A stretch of 64,000 bases of DNA from Corynebacterium sp. KPL1814 (GCF_000478175.1 NZ_KI515775.1:9172-73171); one strand, 5' to 3'. Positions 48,259 through 57,951 are shown, counted from the stretch's first letter. The notes: a model not told the origin generated them from the sequence alone. Program-made: numbers and translations.

Positions 48259-48582
48259 TTACCCCAGGCGGCCGCGCCCCATGCGCAGTAAGGCAGAGGC
48301 GATGGTGGGGCCTTCCTCACCAAGCTCGGCGCGGAACTCGTTGAGGATGGCGATCTCGCGGGTGTGTACCAGGCGCGTTCCGCCGGAGCTCATGCGGGTG
48401 CGGCCCACCGCGCGGGAGACCTCGGTGCGGCGCTTGACGGCATCCAAGATGATCTGGTCCAGGCGGTTGATTTCCTCGCGATACTGCTGGATTTCCGCAT
48501 CAGATAGGGGATCATCCGTGCCGGTGGGCGTGCGGATATCCAAGCCATTGTCAACGATGGATTCATTATCTTCAGCGGTCAT
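48259..48582 (-). CDS. Chorismate mutase (AroQ type)
   Basis: A 107-residue helical enzyme. EINRLDQIILDAVKRRTEVSRAVGRTRMSSGGTRLVHTRE carries the Arg and Lys residues that bind chorismate in the AroQ fold; an acidic N-terminal tail of about 25 residues precedes it. It makes prephenate for Phe and Tyr. Like the C. glutamicum enzyme it is divergent from pcrA. Confidence 0.92.
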   Translation of the reverse strand: MTAEDNESIVDNGLDIRTPTGTDDPLSDAEIQQYREEINRLDQIILDAVKRRTEVSRAVGRTRMSSGGTRLVHTREIAILNEFRAELGEEGPTIASALLRMGRGRLG

Positions 48583-48679
48583 GGTCCCTTATTGTGCCAC
48601 TTGGTCAGGTATTTAGAAAGCGCAGTGTATGCCGCAAATACCGGCCATGTCCGGTGGGACTAGTAGGTTGGTAGGCATT

Positions 48680-51223
48680 ATGACGAATAACTCTCCATTT
48701 AGCCCTTCTTCCACCCCGCGCGAACCCGCATCCGGCACTACCTCCCGCGGCGGCTTTGCCCCTAGCCAGCCCGAACAGCAGAACCCTTTTGGTAGCACGC
48801 CCAGGCCCGCGGAGTCCGATCCTTTAACCCAAGGTTTGAACCCGCAGCAATTAGAGGCGGTCACCCATACCGGCAGGCCCCTGCTTATCGTCGCCGGTGC
48901 GGGTTCCGGTAAGACGGCGGTGCTTACCCGCCGCATCGCGTACCTCATGCGTCACCGCGGGGTTAACCCGTGGGAAATCCTCGCCATTACCTTTACCAAT
49001 AAGGCCGCCGCAGAGATGAAAGAACGCGTGGGCTCTTTGGTAGGACCGGTGGCTGAGCGCATGTGGGTATCTACCTTCCACTCCATCTGCGTGCGTATTT
49101 TGCGCCAGAACGCGCAGCTCGTACCGGGGCTTAATACCAACTTCACCATTTATGATGGCGATGATGCCCGCCGGCTTCTATCCATGATTGCCAAGGACAT
49201 GCAGCTGGATTTGAAGAAGTACACCCCGCGAGTGCTGGCGAACCAAATCTCCAACCACAAAAATGAGCTCGTGGGCCCGGATGAAGCGGCCGAAAAAGCG
49301 CAGCAGACCAAGAATCCGTTTGAGACAACCGTGGCGGATGTCTACGCCGAGTACCAGCGCCGCCTGCGGGCAGCCAATGCGGTGGACTTCGACGATCTCA
49401 TCGGGGAAGTAGTACGCATTTTCACCGAGCACCGCCAGGTGGTGGAGTTTTACCGCCGCCGGTTTAAGCACGTGCTAATTGATGAGTACCAGGACACCAA
49501 CCACGCCCAATATGCGCTGGTAGCAGCGTTGGTGGGCAAGGGTGAGCTGGGCCCCGATGCCCCAGAGCTGTGCGTGGTGGGTGATTCCGATCAGTCCATT
49601 TATGCCTTCCGCGGCGCCACCATCCGCAATATCGAGGAATTCGAGCGCGATTACCCGCAAGCACACACCATCTTATTGGAGCAGAACTACCGCTCCACGC
49701 AGACCATTTTGAACGCGGCCAATGCCGTGATTGCGAAAAATGAGAACCGTCGGGAGAAAAACCTGTGGACCGCGCATGGCGATGGCGATTCCATCGTGGG
49801 GTATGTGGCGGATAATGAGCACGATGAAGCCCGCTTTATCGCCGCGGAGATTGATGCGCTGGCGGATAAGGGCCATAGTTACTCCGATATCGCCGTGATG
49901 TACCGGACGAATAATGCCTCCCGCGCGCTGGAGGATATCTTCATTCGATCCGGCATCCCCTATAAGGTCGTTGGCGGAACCCGCTTTTATGAGCGCCGCG
50001 AAATCCGCGATATGGTGGCCTACCTGCGCATTATGGATAACCCGGACGATACGGTGAGCCTGCGCCGCATCATCAACGTTCCCAAACGCGCCATTGGTGA
50101 TAAAGCCCAGGGCCAGATTGCCCTGCACGCGGAGAACCAGGGGATAAGTTTTGGCAAGGCGCTTGCCGATGTCCCTCGGGGCGACGTCCCCGGCCTTGGC
50201 ACCCGCGCCGTTAATGCCGTTACCAAGTTCAACGACATGATGGATGGCATCCGCTCACAAATCCCAGGCATGCGCGATGAGGTAACCGGCCAGCCCGATT
50301 TGGGCGAATTGCTCACCGCCATCCTGGATGCCACCGGCTACAAGGCGGAGTTAGAAAATTCCAACGATCCGCAGGACGGCGCGCGTCTTGATAACCTCAA
50401 TGAGCTGGTCTCCGTGGCCCGCGAATTTACCTCGGAGGCCGCCAACCAGATGGCCGCCGCTGGTGCGGATGCCGTCGATCCCAATGAGCTATTAGAAGAA
50501 GGCGAAGCCGCGCCGGGCTCGTTGCAAGCCTTTTTGGAGAAGGTCTCCCTAGTTGCGGATGCGGATCAGATTCCGGATTCTGAGACCGGGGTAGTAACCA
50601 TGATGACCCTGCATACGGCGAAGGGCTTGGAGTTTCCCGTCGTCTTTGTCGCCGGTTGGGAGGACGGCCAATTCCCGCACATGCGCTCGCTGGGTAACCC
50701 GAAGGAATTGAGCGAAGAGCGCCGCCTGGCGTATGTGGGTATCACTCGCGCCCGCGAAAAGTTGTACCTCACGCGCGCCATCTTGCGCTCTGCGTGGGGC
50801 AATCCGGTAACCAATCCCGCCAGTCGCTTCCTCGCCGAGATCCCAGAGGATCTCATCGACTGGCGGCGAGAGGATTCCGATAGTGACCTCACCGGTTCCT
50901 GGGGAGCCGATGACTATCAGTATGGCCGGAGCTATCGCCGCGGTTCTAGCGGCGGCTATTCCGGTGGTGGGGGTGCTGGGTTTGGCCAGCGCGCTACGTC
51001 TTCCCCTTCGCAACGCACTCGCCAGCCTGCAGCTAATTCCATGCCGAAGAATAAGAACCTCAACCTTGCGGTAGGAGACCGTGTCAACCACGCGAAGTAC
51101 GGGCTCGGAACCGTGATTGAAACGGCCGGTTCCGGTGCCCGCGCCACGGTGACCGTGGACTTTGGTTCCTCCGGCAAGGTGCGGCTCATGCTCATCGGCG
51201 GCGTGCCGATGGAAAAGCTCTAG
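48680..51223 (+). CDS. pcrA: ATP-dependent DNA helicase UvrD/PcrA
   Basis: An 847-residue superfamily 1 helicase. After about 55 Ser/Pro-rich residues: Q-motif LNPQQLEAVTHTGRPLLIVAGAGSGKTAVLTRR region with Walker A, VLIDEYQDTN as motif II, ITFTNKAAAEMKERV, VVGDSDQSIYAFRGA, and MTLHTAKGLEFPVVFVAGWEDGQFPH. The end, VGDRVNHAKYGLGTVIE onward, is the Tudor-like RNA-polymerase-binding domain. ATG 48680 is used; an ATG at 48629 is in frame. It converges with and overlaps the M23 gene by 4 bases. Confidence 0.95.
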   Translation: MTNNSPFSPSSTPREPASGTTSRGGFAPSQPEQQNPFGSTPRPAESDPLTQGLNPQQLEAVTHTGRPLLIVAGAGSGKTAVLTRRIAYLMRHRGVNPWEILAITFTNKAAAEMKERVGSLVGPVAERMWVSTFHSICVRILRQNAQLVPGLNTNFTIYDGDDARRLLSMIAKDMQLDLKKYTPRVLANQISNHKNELVGPDEAAEKAQQTKNPFETTVADVYAEYQRRLRAANAVDFDDLIGEVVRIFTEHRQVVEFYRRRFKHVLIDEYQDTNHAQYALVAALVGKGELGPDAPELCVVGDSDQSIYAFRGATIRNIEEFERDYPQAHTILLEQNYRSTQTILNAANAVIAKNENRREKNLWTAHGDGDSIVGYVADNEHDEARFIAAEIDALADKGHSYSDIAVMYRTNNASRALEDIFIRSGIPYKVVGGTRFYERREIRDMVAYLRIMDNPDDTVSLRRIINVPKRAIGDKAQGQIALHAENQGISFGKALADVPRGDVPGLGTRAVNAVTKFNDMMDGIRSQIPGMRDEVTGQPDLGELLTAILDATGYKAELENSNDPQDGARLDNLNELVSVAREFTSEAANQMAAAGADAVDPNELLEEGEAAPGSLQAFLEKVSLVADADQIPDSETGVVTMMTLHTAKGLEFPVVFVAGWEDGQFPHMRSLGNPKELSEERRLAYVGITRAREKLYLTRAILRSAWGNPVTNPASRFLAEIPEDLIDWRREDSDSDLTGSWGADDYQYGRSYRRGSSGGYSGGGGAGFGQRATSSPSQRTRQPAANSMPKNKNLNLAVGDRVNHAKYGLGTVIETAGSGARATVTVDFGSSGKVRLMLIGGVPMEKL

Positions 51224-51978
51224 ACCGAAATCCCGCGTTCGTCGAACCAGCCCACTGGGTCAACGGCTGCGCCGCCGCCTGGGTGAATTTCGAAGTGCAG
51301 GTGCGGGCCGGTGGAGTGGCCCTCACTGCCGATATCCGCAATGTGGTCGCCGGCCGAAACGTGGTCGCCCACGTTGACGCGCAGCGAGTTGGCGGGCATG
51401 TGGCCGTAGACAGAGATGCTGCCATCGACGTGCTGGATGCGAATCCAGTTGCCAAAGCCTTGTGCCGGGCCGGAGTTAATGACTGTGCCGTCCATGACGG
51501 AGTGGATCGGTGTGCCGACTGGGTTAGCTACGTCGATGCCGTTGTGCATCGCGCCCCAGCGCATGCCGAAGCCTGAAGTCAACGTGCCGGAGGTGGGGAA
51601 GACCACCGTATTACCAGATGCGTCCTTGCCACGCTCAGGGGTGAGGCCGGAGCGGTCTCCCTCGGGAGCGAAGGCCTCTCCCAGGCCAGGAACGGAGGAA
51701 GGGTCTAAGACGATGTTGACCCCGCCGGAGTCATTCTGGCTAAGTTTCGGGGTGGCATCGCCGTTGAGCACACCAACGGCGGTATTTGCGAGGCCGACGG
51801 CGGCGTCGATAACGCCCGCGTTATCGACGTTGGTGGCTTGGGGCTCAGAGGAGCCATTGGAAACGTCCACGCTGGCCACTGGATCAGCAGCAAAAGCGGA
51901 GGTGCCGGTAGCAAAAACGGTGCCAAGCGTGATGATGCTTAGCGCTACATTCCTGCGTGCACGGTTCATGCGCTTCAT
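51220..51978 (-). CDS. Secreted M23-family metallopeptidase
   Basis: A 252-residue LytM-type peptidoglycan endopeptidase. The signal peptide ends at SAFAADP. The zinc site is complete: HNGIDVANPVGTPIHSVMDG (His, Asp) and GHSTGPHLHFEIHPGG (HLH). The region 30-120 is Ser/Asn/Gly-rich linker with no LysM or coiled coil. It cuts cell-wall peptides at division or growth. A structured untranslated leader lies upstream (51979-52100). Confidence 0.92.
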   Translation of the reverse strand: MKRMNRARRNVALSIITLGTVFATGTSAFAADPVASVDVSNGSSEPQATNVDNAGVIDAAVGLANTAVGVLNGDATPKLSQNDSGGVNIVLDPSSVPGLGEAFAPEGDRSGLTPERGKDASGNTVVFPTSGTLTSGFGMRWGAMHNGIDVANPVGTPIHSVMDGTVINSGPAQGFGNWIRIQHVDGSISVYGHMPANSLRVNVGDHVSAGDHIADIGSEGHSTGPHLHFEIHPGGGAAVDPVGWFDERGISV

Positions 51979-52100
51979 AAGTTTAAGTCCTTTTCATGGC
52001 TGTGCATGGTCTCGAGGCGTGCAAACCTTAAAGGTTTGGCGTCTTTCAACTGCCCCCTGCGACACGCCGGGGAATGGAAATACCCCATTTGGCGTTCGCT
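51979..52100 (-). promoter_or_regulatory. Structured 5' leader of the M23 peptidase gene
   Basis: On the minus strand, going towards the start codon, three stems follow: GGGG/CCCC at about 52071-52088, GGCGT(..)ACGCC at 52040-52070 and AAACCTT/AAGGTTT at 52025-52039. This is more structure than an ordinary leader. Cell-wall hydrolase genes in Actinobacteria often have c-di-AMP (ydaO) riboswitches, but I could not match that consensus here. Confidence 0.4.
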
Positions 52101-52400
52101 TGTGGCAACGAGTTAAAAGTTAGCCTGCCCATGGGTGCCGCGCAATCTGGAAAAATGCTGGTAGAAACCACGATCATTCGAAAAGTTTCGAACATGCCAG
52201 CTTGTTGCGCGTGTTACGAAAGTGGCTAAAGTTGCAGGTTTGAAGTACTGGTTTAAGCTCTGGGGGTAGCTATCGGGGGGTAGGGTGGTTTGAGCGCTGG
52301 GGAAGGACCGTAAAAAGCCGTCTACCTGCGACAAGGCCCTGTACTGGACTCGGCTGAAAGCGTCTTGTGGCCCCGTCGGGCGGGGCCATCCCTAAGGGCG
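52101..52400. other. Intergenic region between M23 and phosphatase genes
   Basis: No gene seen. TTCGAAAAGTTTCGAA at about 52177-52192 is an imperfect palindrome and could be an operator for the M23 gene. A terminator for the phosphatase gene lies at 52368-52388. Confidence 0.4.
52368..52388 (-). terminator. Terminator-like hairpin of phosphatase gene
   Basis: TGGCCCCG-TCGGG-CGGGGCCA is a perfect 8-bp stem just beyond the stop at 52401. The following sequence lacks a T-run. Confidence 0.6.
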
Positions 52401-54041
52401 CTAGAAAGGGAGCTGACTGCTAAAATTCTGCAGTTGCTGTTGAATTTGTGGGCCGAAAGCGTTGACCGCACCGATTCCTATACCGATGGCCAGTGCGCCC
52501 GCAAGGGCACCGATGATCCCCCAGAACTGCGGCTTGGAAGAGAGGGAATCAGCAACCGGTGGCTGGTGATCTGTCGCGTCTTCAGCGTCTATGAGGTGGG
52601 CTTGAGAGTGATCTGAGGTGGAGCCTAAGGGCAAGCAATCTGCCAGCTCTTCGATAGTATAAAAAGTTGAGTCGGCGGTAATGGGCTCACAGCCATCGTG
52701 GAATGGGATTTCCTTTTCGTTGTAGAGCATCCGCACGAGGGTCTCTCCGCGATCATTTTGGAATGCATCCCATTGAATATTCGCTCCCATCGGCGAGACG
52801 GCATCACCGCGCCAAGCGGAGTTATCCCAGCTGTATAAATCATCTTCTGGGACACCCTGCTCGGAACCGGGCAGCTTCAGTAACGCGGCAAGCGGCATGA
52901 TTGTCTCAGCGTGGCCGAAGCGATAATTGGCGGCTACCTCGCCGCCAGCAGCGCGGTCCTCAACGTTTCTAATCATCTCTTCGAGCAGTGGTTCATAGTT
53001 GTCGTAGGCAACTGTCTGGCCCTGGATAGCTGGGCCTTTCTCGTAGAAGTCTTCTACGTCAAGCAGGTACGCGAAGGTCGGTCCGTTAGTATCGTCCATG
53101 TACTCATCAAAGATCCACCCCTCCGCCGGGGCCTTTTCCTCGTGCTCCAAAGCTGGAGCGATGATGTATAGGTTGTAAAACTGCAAGGCCGCATCGACGA
53201 TGCCTTCAACGGATTTATCTTCCTTTTCTCGGGCGGAAAAGTGAATGGAACCATCTGCTAAAGCATTGATAAATTCCGGCGCAAAAATCTTAGCCAGTAA
53301 GCTGCGTGCAGCCTGTTGTGACTCTGGCTTGGCGTAGGCCTGTTGTACCTTTTCCTGTAAAACCTGAGAGTCCTTCCACTCCGTATAGCGCTGATAGGAT
53401 GCAGCGTTTTTATCCTTGTGTGCGTACATCAGGTCAGGGCGTGCGGCGATGTTGACGTGGCCGTCTGTCATTTCATCATCCAAGTGCTCAGCCAGTGCGG
53501 GAGACTGTTCCAGTAGACCTTCCCCGAAGTTCCACCCAGAGTCATTGGCGCGGTCCTCTCCTGAGGAAGTAAAGCTCACCTTGAGGTCTTCGGCAGCAAT
53601 CGATCCCAGTAGCTCCGCATTGCGTTGTGCATTGCGCTTGCCGATGCCCCCGAGCTCTTCTCGTCCCACTTCCGTCAGGTTTCCATAACCGGCTTCTTGG
53701 CCAGGGCCACCGGATAGCTCTTGGTTTACCGTTATCATGGCCTCCACTTGCGGGATGAGCTTTGTGCCGAGCTCGGTGAGCTGACCGCGTTGTTGGGCAT
53801 ACTCCAGCATCTGCTGTGCGAGGTCGTCGTATTTAAAGCTTGATAGCCCGCGGGATCCGTGGCGATCTACCGTTGAGGTGTAAATCTGGCGAAACCCACT
53901 GGGGGCTTCGGCGTAGCTTGATCCCTGTGGCTGGTAATGCTGCTTGGTGGAGTAGTAGGTGGTGCCTTCGGAAGCTAGAGCTGGTGCGGGCGCGAGGGCA
54001 CAGCTAAGGGCAGTGATGAGGGAGAGAGTGCGTGTCCGCAT
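52401..54041 (-). CDS. Secreted histidine acid phosphatase, C-terminally membrane-anchored
   Basis: A 546-residue protein with signal peptide (MRTRTLSLITALSCALAPAPALASEG). The histidine phosphatase box reads VDRHGSRGLSS, and the second catalytic motif is YRFGHAETIMPLAALL, the HAE variant used by multiple inositol polyphosphate phosphatases and branch-2 acid phosphatases. Residues about 505-530 are one hydrophobic helix (WGIIGALAGALAIGIGIG), so the enzyme is likely held on the cell envelope. Substrate could be phytate or another phosphoester. Confidence 0.85.
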   Translation of the reverse strand: MRTRTLSLITALSCALAPAPALASEGTTYYSTKQHYQPQGSSYAEAPSGFRQIYTSTVDRHGSRGLSSFKYDDLAQQMLEYAQQRGQLTELGTKLIPQVEAMITVNQELSGGPGQEAGYGNLTEVGREELGGIGKRNAQRNAELLGSIAAEDLKVSFTSSGEDRANDSGWNFGEGLLEQSPALAEHLDDEMTDGHVNIAARPDLMYAHKDKNAASYQRYTEWKDSQVLQEKVQQAYAKPESQQAARSLLAKIFAPEFINALADGSIHFSAREKEDKSVEGIVDAALQFYNLYIIAPALEHEEKAPAEGWIFDEYMDDTNGPTFAYLLDVEDFYEKGPAIQGQTVAYDNYEPLLEEMIRNVEDRAAGGEVAANYRFGHAETIMPLAALLKLPGSEQGVPEDDLYSWDNSAWRGDAVSPMGANIQWDAFQNDRGETLVRMLYNEKEIPFHDGCEPITADSTFYTIEELADCLPLGSTSDHSQAHLIDAEDATDHQPPVADSLSSKPQFWGIIGALAGALAIGIGIGAVNAFGPQIQQQLQNFSSQLPF

Positions 54042-54236
54042 ATGAGTATTCCTTGTGGAGGGCTGGATAAAAAGACAGCTGACAGCTTAAGGGCCGCATC
54101 TTGCAAACACATGGCATGTAGGTAAATTGCGGGAATACTTTTCGGCCCTAGGCGGTGTGTACGACGCGTTGGCGAACGGGGATTGATTTTTGCGGTTGCG
54201 AGCGAGCGGAGGTGGAAGGGTGCCGCTAGGTATAGC

Positions 54237-54265
54237 AAAAGCGCCGCAGGGGATATCTGCGGCGC
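54237..54265 (-). terminator. Terminator of the second M23 gene
   Basis: GCGCCGCAG and CTGCGGCGC form a perfect 9-bp stem around GGGATAT; on the minus strand it runs into TTTTGC. Confidence 0.9.
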
Positions 54266-54289
54266 TTGAACAAGAAGGAAAGAAGGCTC

Positions 54290-55045
54290 TTAGAGCTGGA
54301 TGCCTCGCTCGGCCAGCCATGCCTGTGGGTCAACGGCGTCACCGGAGTTCGGGTGAACCTCGAAGTGGAGGTGGGAACCGGTGGAGAAGCCCATGGAACC
54401 CATGCCAGCGATCTTCTGGCCTGCGTGCACGTGTTCGCCCACGGCAACGTCGAGGGTCTGCATGTGGCCGTATACGGTCATGGTGCCGTCATCGTGGAGG
54501 ATGCGGATCCACTGGCCGTAGCCGGAGGCTGGGCCGGAATCGATAACGGTGCCGTCCATGATGGAAAGGATGGGGGTTCCGATGGCGTTGGCGATGTCAA
54601 CGCCGGAGTGGAACGAACCCCAGCGCGGGCCGAAGCCAGAGGTGAAGGCGCCTTCAGCGGGGCGGGCAATGGAAGGGGCGCGAGCTGCAAGGTCCTCGGC
54701 GGCGCGGTCAGCGGAAGCCTGGATGGACTTGCTCAGCTGGTCAACCAGGTTGGTGACCGGCTTTGCCTCAGCCACGTTGAGGATCTGCGGCGCAGCATCG
54801 GAGGAACCGGCTGGGGCGTCATTAACCTCGGAAGTATCAGCGGCAAGCTTGTAGTCGACAGACTGCGTCGTGGTGGTGGTAGATGCAGTGTTGTCGGACT
54901 CAACGTTTGCGGCAGCTGCGCCGCCTACGCCGGCGGTGGACACGGCACCGGCTGCAACGGTCATGACAGCGATACGACCCTTTGTGGTCTGCGAGGTGAC
55001 AATCTTGCGATGGCGGCCGGCGCCACGCTGAACTTTGCTTCGCAT
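54290..55045 (-). CDS. M23-family metallopeptidase
   Basis: A 251-residue LytM peptidase. ATG 55045 (MRSKVQRGAGRHRK) behind AAGAAGA is preferred to TTG 55078. One hydrophobic segment (IAVMTVAAGAVSTAGVGGAAA) acts as signal or anchor. Zinc residues: FHSGVDIANAIGTPILSIMDG and GFSTGSHLHFEVHPN. About 45% of the rest is Ala/Ser-rich linker. It resembles the M23 gene at 51220-51978 in the last 130 residues, so the two are paralogues about 3 kb apart. Confidence 0.92.
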   Translation of the reverse strand: MRSKVQRGAGRHRKIVTSQTTKGRIAVMTVAAGAVSTAGVGGAAAANVESDNTASTTTTTQSVDYKLAADTSEVNDAPAGSSDAAPQILNVAEAKPVTNLVDQLSKSIQASADRAAEDLAARAPSIARPAEGAFTSGFGPRWGSFHSGVDIANAIGTPILSIMDGTVIDSGPASGYGQWIRILHDDGTMTVYGHMQTLDVAVGEHVHAGQKIAGMGSMGFSTGSHLHFEVHPNSGDAVDPQAWLAERGIQL

Positions 55046-55078
55046 TAAATCTTCTTTCGTGTCTTTCACAATCTTCAA

Positions 55079-55475
55079 AAAGAGCGTTACATCGTCTCTG
55101 GGTTAGTTACGAGATTGTGACCTTCTTGTTACCAACGAGATGTAACAGTAGCGTCTCAAAAAGATAACAGCAAGCCAAAAGTGAATATTTTCTCGCGCTG
55201 GTCTGGAATAAGCCTACATGCAGGCAACTTCTGGAGAATTTTACGCATAGTGCGATATAAATCTCTTAAAACCAAGCCCCCGTGGTAGCCCCGAAGCTGT
55301 AACAGTGCGCCTTCGGAGCCGGTTGCGGAGGCGCCGTGGCGTGAAATTACTGTGGCCAGTGGGGGATAAGGGGGAAAACTTCATTCCTTATATATATGTC
55401 TACAGTAGTTACTGAAGAACTCCACGGTGATTTTGGAAGTGCCTCGTCGCGCCACCCCGCTACCGCGCGCAAAAG
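55079..55475. promoter_or_regulatory. Shared upstream region of the M23 gene and perM-purN-purH
   Basis: No gene supported. GTTACATC (55087-55094) and GATGTAAC (about 55138-55145) are inverted copies, with further GTTAC copies between (GTTAGTTAC, TTGTTACC); they look like a binding site array for the minus-strand M23 promoter, perhaps MtrA, which controls such genes in corynebacteria. TATATAT at 55389-55395 is a likely -10 box for perM. Confidence 0.4.
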
Positions 55476-55493
55476 GTGGCAAAGTGGACGCCG

Positions 55494-57293
55494 ATGAACA
55501 AAAACACCAGCCCCCAATCTCGGTCAACGCCCCGCCCGCGTAGCCAGGCGCGGGGCCGGACAGTGCAGACAGAGCGCGCCCCTCGTGCGCCCCACGCCAC
55601 AGCGACGCAAAAGCCGCACAATTCCGCAGAACGCGTCGCGCGCAAAGCTGGGTCGAAGGCGAAGGCCCGTCGCACTCCGGCCCCGCTGACGAAAGCGGGG
55701 CGCATCCGCCAATTATTCATGTCGGCGGCCCTGCCGAATATTATTGTTGTCCTTATTATTGTGGCGCTCGCTTTTGGCGCGCTCTTGCTCTTTGGATCGC
55801 CCCTCGCATGGTTGCCCACCATCGTGGCGGAAGCGTGGATGGTCTTTAACCTCGCGCCGGTATCGGCGGCCGGGGTGGACCTGTCGTTCTTGCCTGCCTT
55901 GCCCGCCCTCATCCTCGCCACGGTGGTGGCGGTGCGCGTGCGCGCCGCGGTAAAACACAAAGTCAGCGTGAAGGACCTAGCCATACTCGTCGCCTGCGTG
56001 GTTGGCGTCCCCGTGGTGTTGACCTGCATTGCCTGGGTGATGCTGTGGGATGCCGGCAAGGTCTTTGACGTTTCCCCGCCCAACCTTGCTGCCGCGCTGG
56101 CCCGGGTTATCGTGGTGCACTTGACCGCGATGGCAGCGGGCATGGGTACCCGCTTGTGGCGCGCATTGGCTAAGCGCTATGGCGCCCCGCCGCTGCTTGT
56201 CGATGCCGCCCTTATTGCCCTGCGCTACCTCGCCTACCTCGCCATTGGCGCGGCAGTAGTCTTCGTGCTGGTCTTCATCGTCAACTTCTCGCGCCAAGGG
56301 GAGATGATGGATGAGTACCCTTCCATATCCGGGCTGGGAATTTTCACCCTCATCTTGTTGAGTCTGCTGTATATTCCTAATGCCATCGTCAGCACCGGAG
56401 CAGTGCTGGTGGGGTCGGAGTTTTCGGCAGGAGAAGCGCAGGTAAGCCTTTTTAGCACCCACCTTGTTCCGCTGCCGCCGCTGCCGATTACCGGTGGCAT
56501 TCCGGCCTCCTCGCCGGGGTGGGCGGTTGTGTTCATGGTGGTTCCCCTCATCGCGGCGACGCTGTCCTTGTATAAGAAGCGCCCATCCTTCCAGAAGGTG
56601 CTTGCAGCTACGGTGGCTACCGCGGTCATCATGTTCTTCGCGTGCTACCTGGTCAGCGGCACGCTGGGCTATTACGGCCACACCGGCCCGCACCTGTGGA
56701 CCGCTGCCGGCCTTGCCGCGCTGTGGTTCGCCGTCGTCGGTTTGGCCGTCGCGGCAGCCTTTGCGTTCATGACTTGGCGGGACGCTCGTGCAGCCGAGGC
56801 GGAGGCTACCGAAGAGGATTCAGACGGTACCGAAGAGTCGGCAGAAGATTCGGCTGCAGAGGACACCGCTGACGCAGAGAGGTCTGATGTGGACACGGAC
56901 GATGCAGAAAATGCTGAAGCCGACGATGCTGATGCCGAATCTGGGGAAAGCGAATCCGACGAGGATGAATCGGAGTCGAGTGACGGCGATGCCGCTGAGT
57001 CCGCTGCGGAAGAAACAGAGGATGCAGCCGACGACGATGACGCTGCCGCAGAATCCAAGGGCAGCGCAGACAGCACCGACGAGGTCATCGAAGGGGAGGT
57101 CGTTGAAGACAGCGACGACGACGATGACGCGGAAAGTACCGCGGGCGATGGTGGGGAAGAAGGGGCATCGGAAAGCAGCGAGCGCGAAGCGGCTGAAGAC
57201 CCCGAGATCCTGGAAGGCGAGCTCGTGGAAGAGGACGCAGATGAGGGCAACCCTGACGCGGCAGATTCTACTGAAAGCGGTAGGAGGGACTAG
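55494..57293 (+). CDS. perM: DUF6350/PerM-like membrane protein with long acidic tail
   Basis: A 599-residue protein. A basic, disordered N-terminus (about 70 residues) is followed by nine or so helices between about 75 and 435, and then by about 160 cytoplasmic residues made mostly of Asp, Glu, Ala and Ser (for example DSDDDDDAESTAGDGGEEG). It matches the perM-purN-purH order of Actinobacteria. PerM of mycobacteria supports division under stress. A GTG at 55476 is in frame but AAAAGG touches it, so ATG 55494 is chosen. Confidence 0.85.
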   Translation: MNKNTSPQSRSTPRPRSQARGRTVQTERAPRAPHATATQKPHNSAERVARKAGSKAKARRTPAPLTKAGRIRQLFMSAALPNIIVVLIIVALAFGALLLFGSPLAWLPTIVAEAWMVFNLAPVSAAGVDLSFLPALPALILATVVAVRVRAAVKHKVSVKDLAILVACVVGVPVVLTCIAWVMLWDAGKVFDVSPPNLAAALARVIVVHLTAMAAGMGTRLWRALAKRYGAPPLLVDAALIALRYLAYLAIGAAVVFVLVFIVNFSRQGEMMDEYPSISGLGIFTLILLSLLYIPNAIVSTGAVLVGSEFSAGEAQVSLFSTHLVPLPPLPITGGIPASSPGWAVVFMVVPLIAATLSLYKKRPSFQKVLAATVATAVIMFFACYLVSGTLGYYGHTGPHLWTAAGLAALWFAVVGLAVAAAFAFMTWRDARAAEAEATEEDSDGTEESAEDSAAEDTADAERSDVDTDDAENAEADDADAESGESESDEDESESSDGDAAESAAEETEDAADDDDAAAESKGSADSTDEVIEGEVVEDSDDDDDAESTAGDGGEEGASESSEREAAEDPEILEGELVEEDADEGNPDAADSTESGRRD

Positions 57294-57303
57294 GCTATAG
57301 CGC

Positions 57304-57924
57304 GTGACTTCACCGATGCCACCACGCGCTACTGCTGCCACTGATCGCCTACGAGTTGTCGTGCTTGTCTCTGGGACGGGCTCGCTTTTGCAAGCCATCT
57401 TGGATGCCCAAGATGGGCGCTACCGTGTGGTGAAAGTGGTGGCGGATAAGCCGTGTCGAGGTATTGACCGCGCCCGAGAACGCGATATCGATACCGAGAT
57501 CGTGGAAATGGGCGCGGACCGTGCCGAATGGAATACATGTCTGGCTGATGCAGTAGCTGCTGCGCAGCCAGACATTGTTGTTTCTGCAGGCTTTATGAAG
57601 ATTTTGGGGGAGGGCTTCCTCCGCCGCTTCGAAGGTCGCACCATCAATACCCACCCGGCGTTATTGCCCGCGTTTAAGGGCGCGCACGGGGTGCGCGATG
57701 CGTTGGAATACGGCGTGAAGGTCACAGGCTCTACCGTCCACTTCGTGGACGCGGGCGTGGATACCGGCTCCATCATTGCGCAGCGGCCGGTGGCCGTGCG
57801 GGTAGACGATGATGAGGCCAGCCTCCACGAGCGCATTAAAAAGGTAGAGCGCGAACTCATCGTCGATGTGCTGCGCGCGGCGCAGCCCCGCGGCGAGGAA
57901 CTTTTTATTCAACTCGCAGACTAA
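57304..57924 (+). CDS. purN: Phosphoribosylglycinamide formyltransferase
   Basis: A 206-residue enzyme of purine synthesis that formylates GAR with 10-formyl-THF. Signatures: VVLVSGTGSLLQAILDA, AGFMKILGEGFLRRF, INTHPALLPAFKGAHGVRDAL (catalytic Asn and His) and VHFVDAGVDTGSIIAQRPV (catalytic Asp). It starts with GTG 10 bases after perM and is followed by purH after 27 bases. Confidence 0.95.
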   Translation: MTSPMPPRATAATDRLRVVVLVSGTGSLLQAILDAQDGRYRVVKVVADKPCRGIDRARERDIDTEIVEMGADRAEWNTCLADAVAAAQPDIVVSAGFMKILGEGFLRRFEGRTINTHPALLPAFKGAHGVRDALEYGVKVTGSTVHFVDAGVDTGSIIAQRPVAVRVDDDEASLHERIKKVERELIVDVLRAAQPRGEELFIQLAD

Positions 57925-57951
57925 GACTTTTCGAAAGGCTTAATCCTCCTC

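Noticed and set aside
51979..52100. c-di-AMP (ydaO) riboswitch
   Set aside because: The stems exist, but the conserved unpaired strings of that riboswitch were not found, so it is only listed as a structured leader.
55396..55497. 33-codon ORF starting ATGTCTACAGTAG before perM
   Set aside because: The start overlaps the likely -10 box (TATATAT), so it would not be in the transcript from that promoter.
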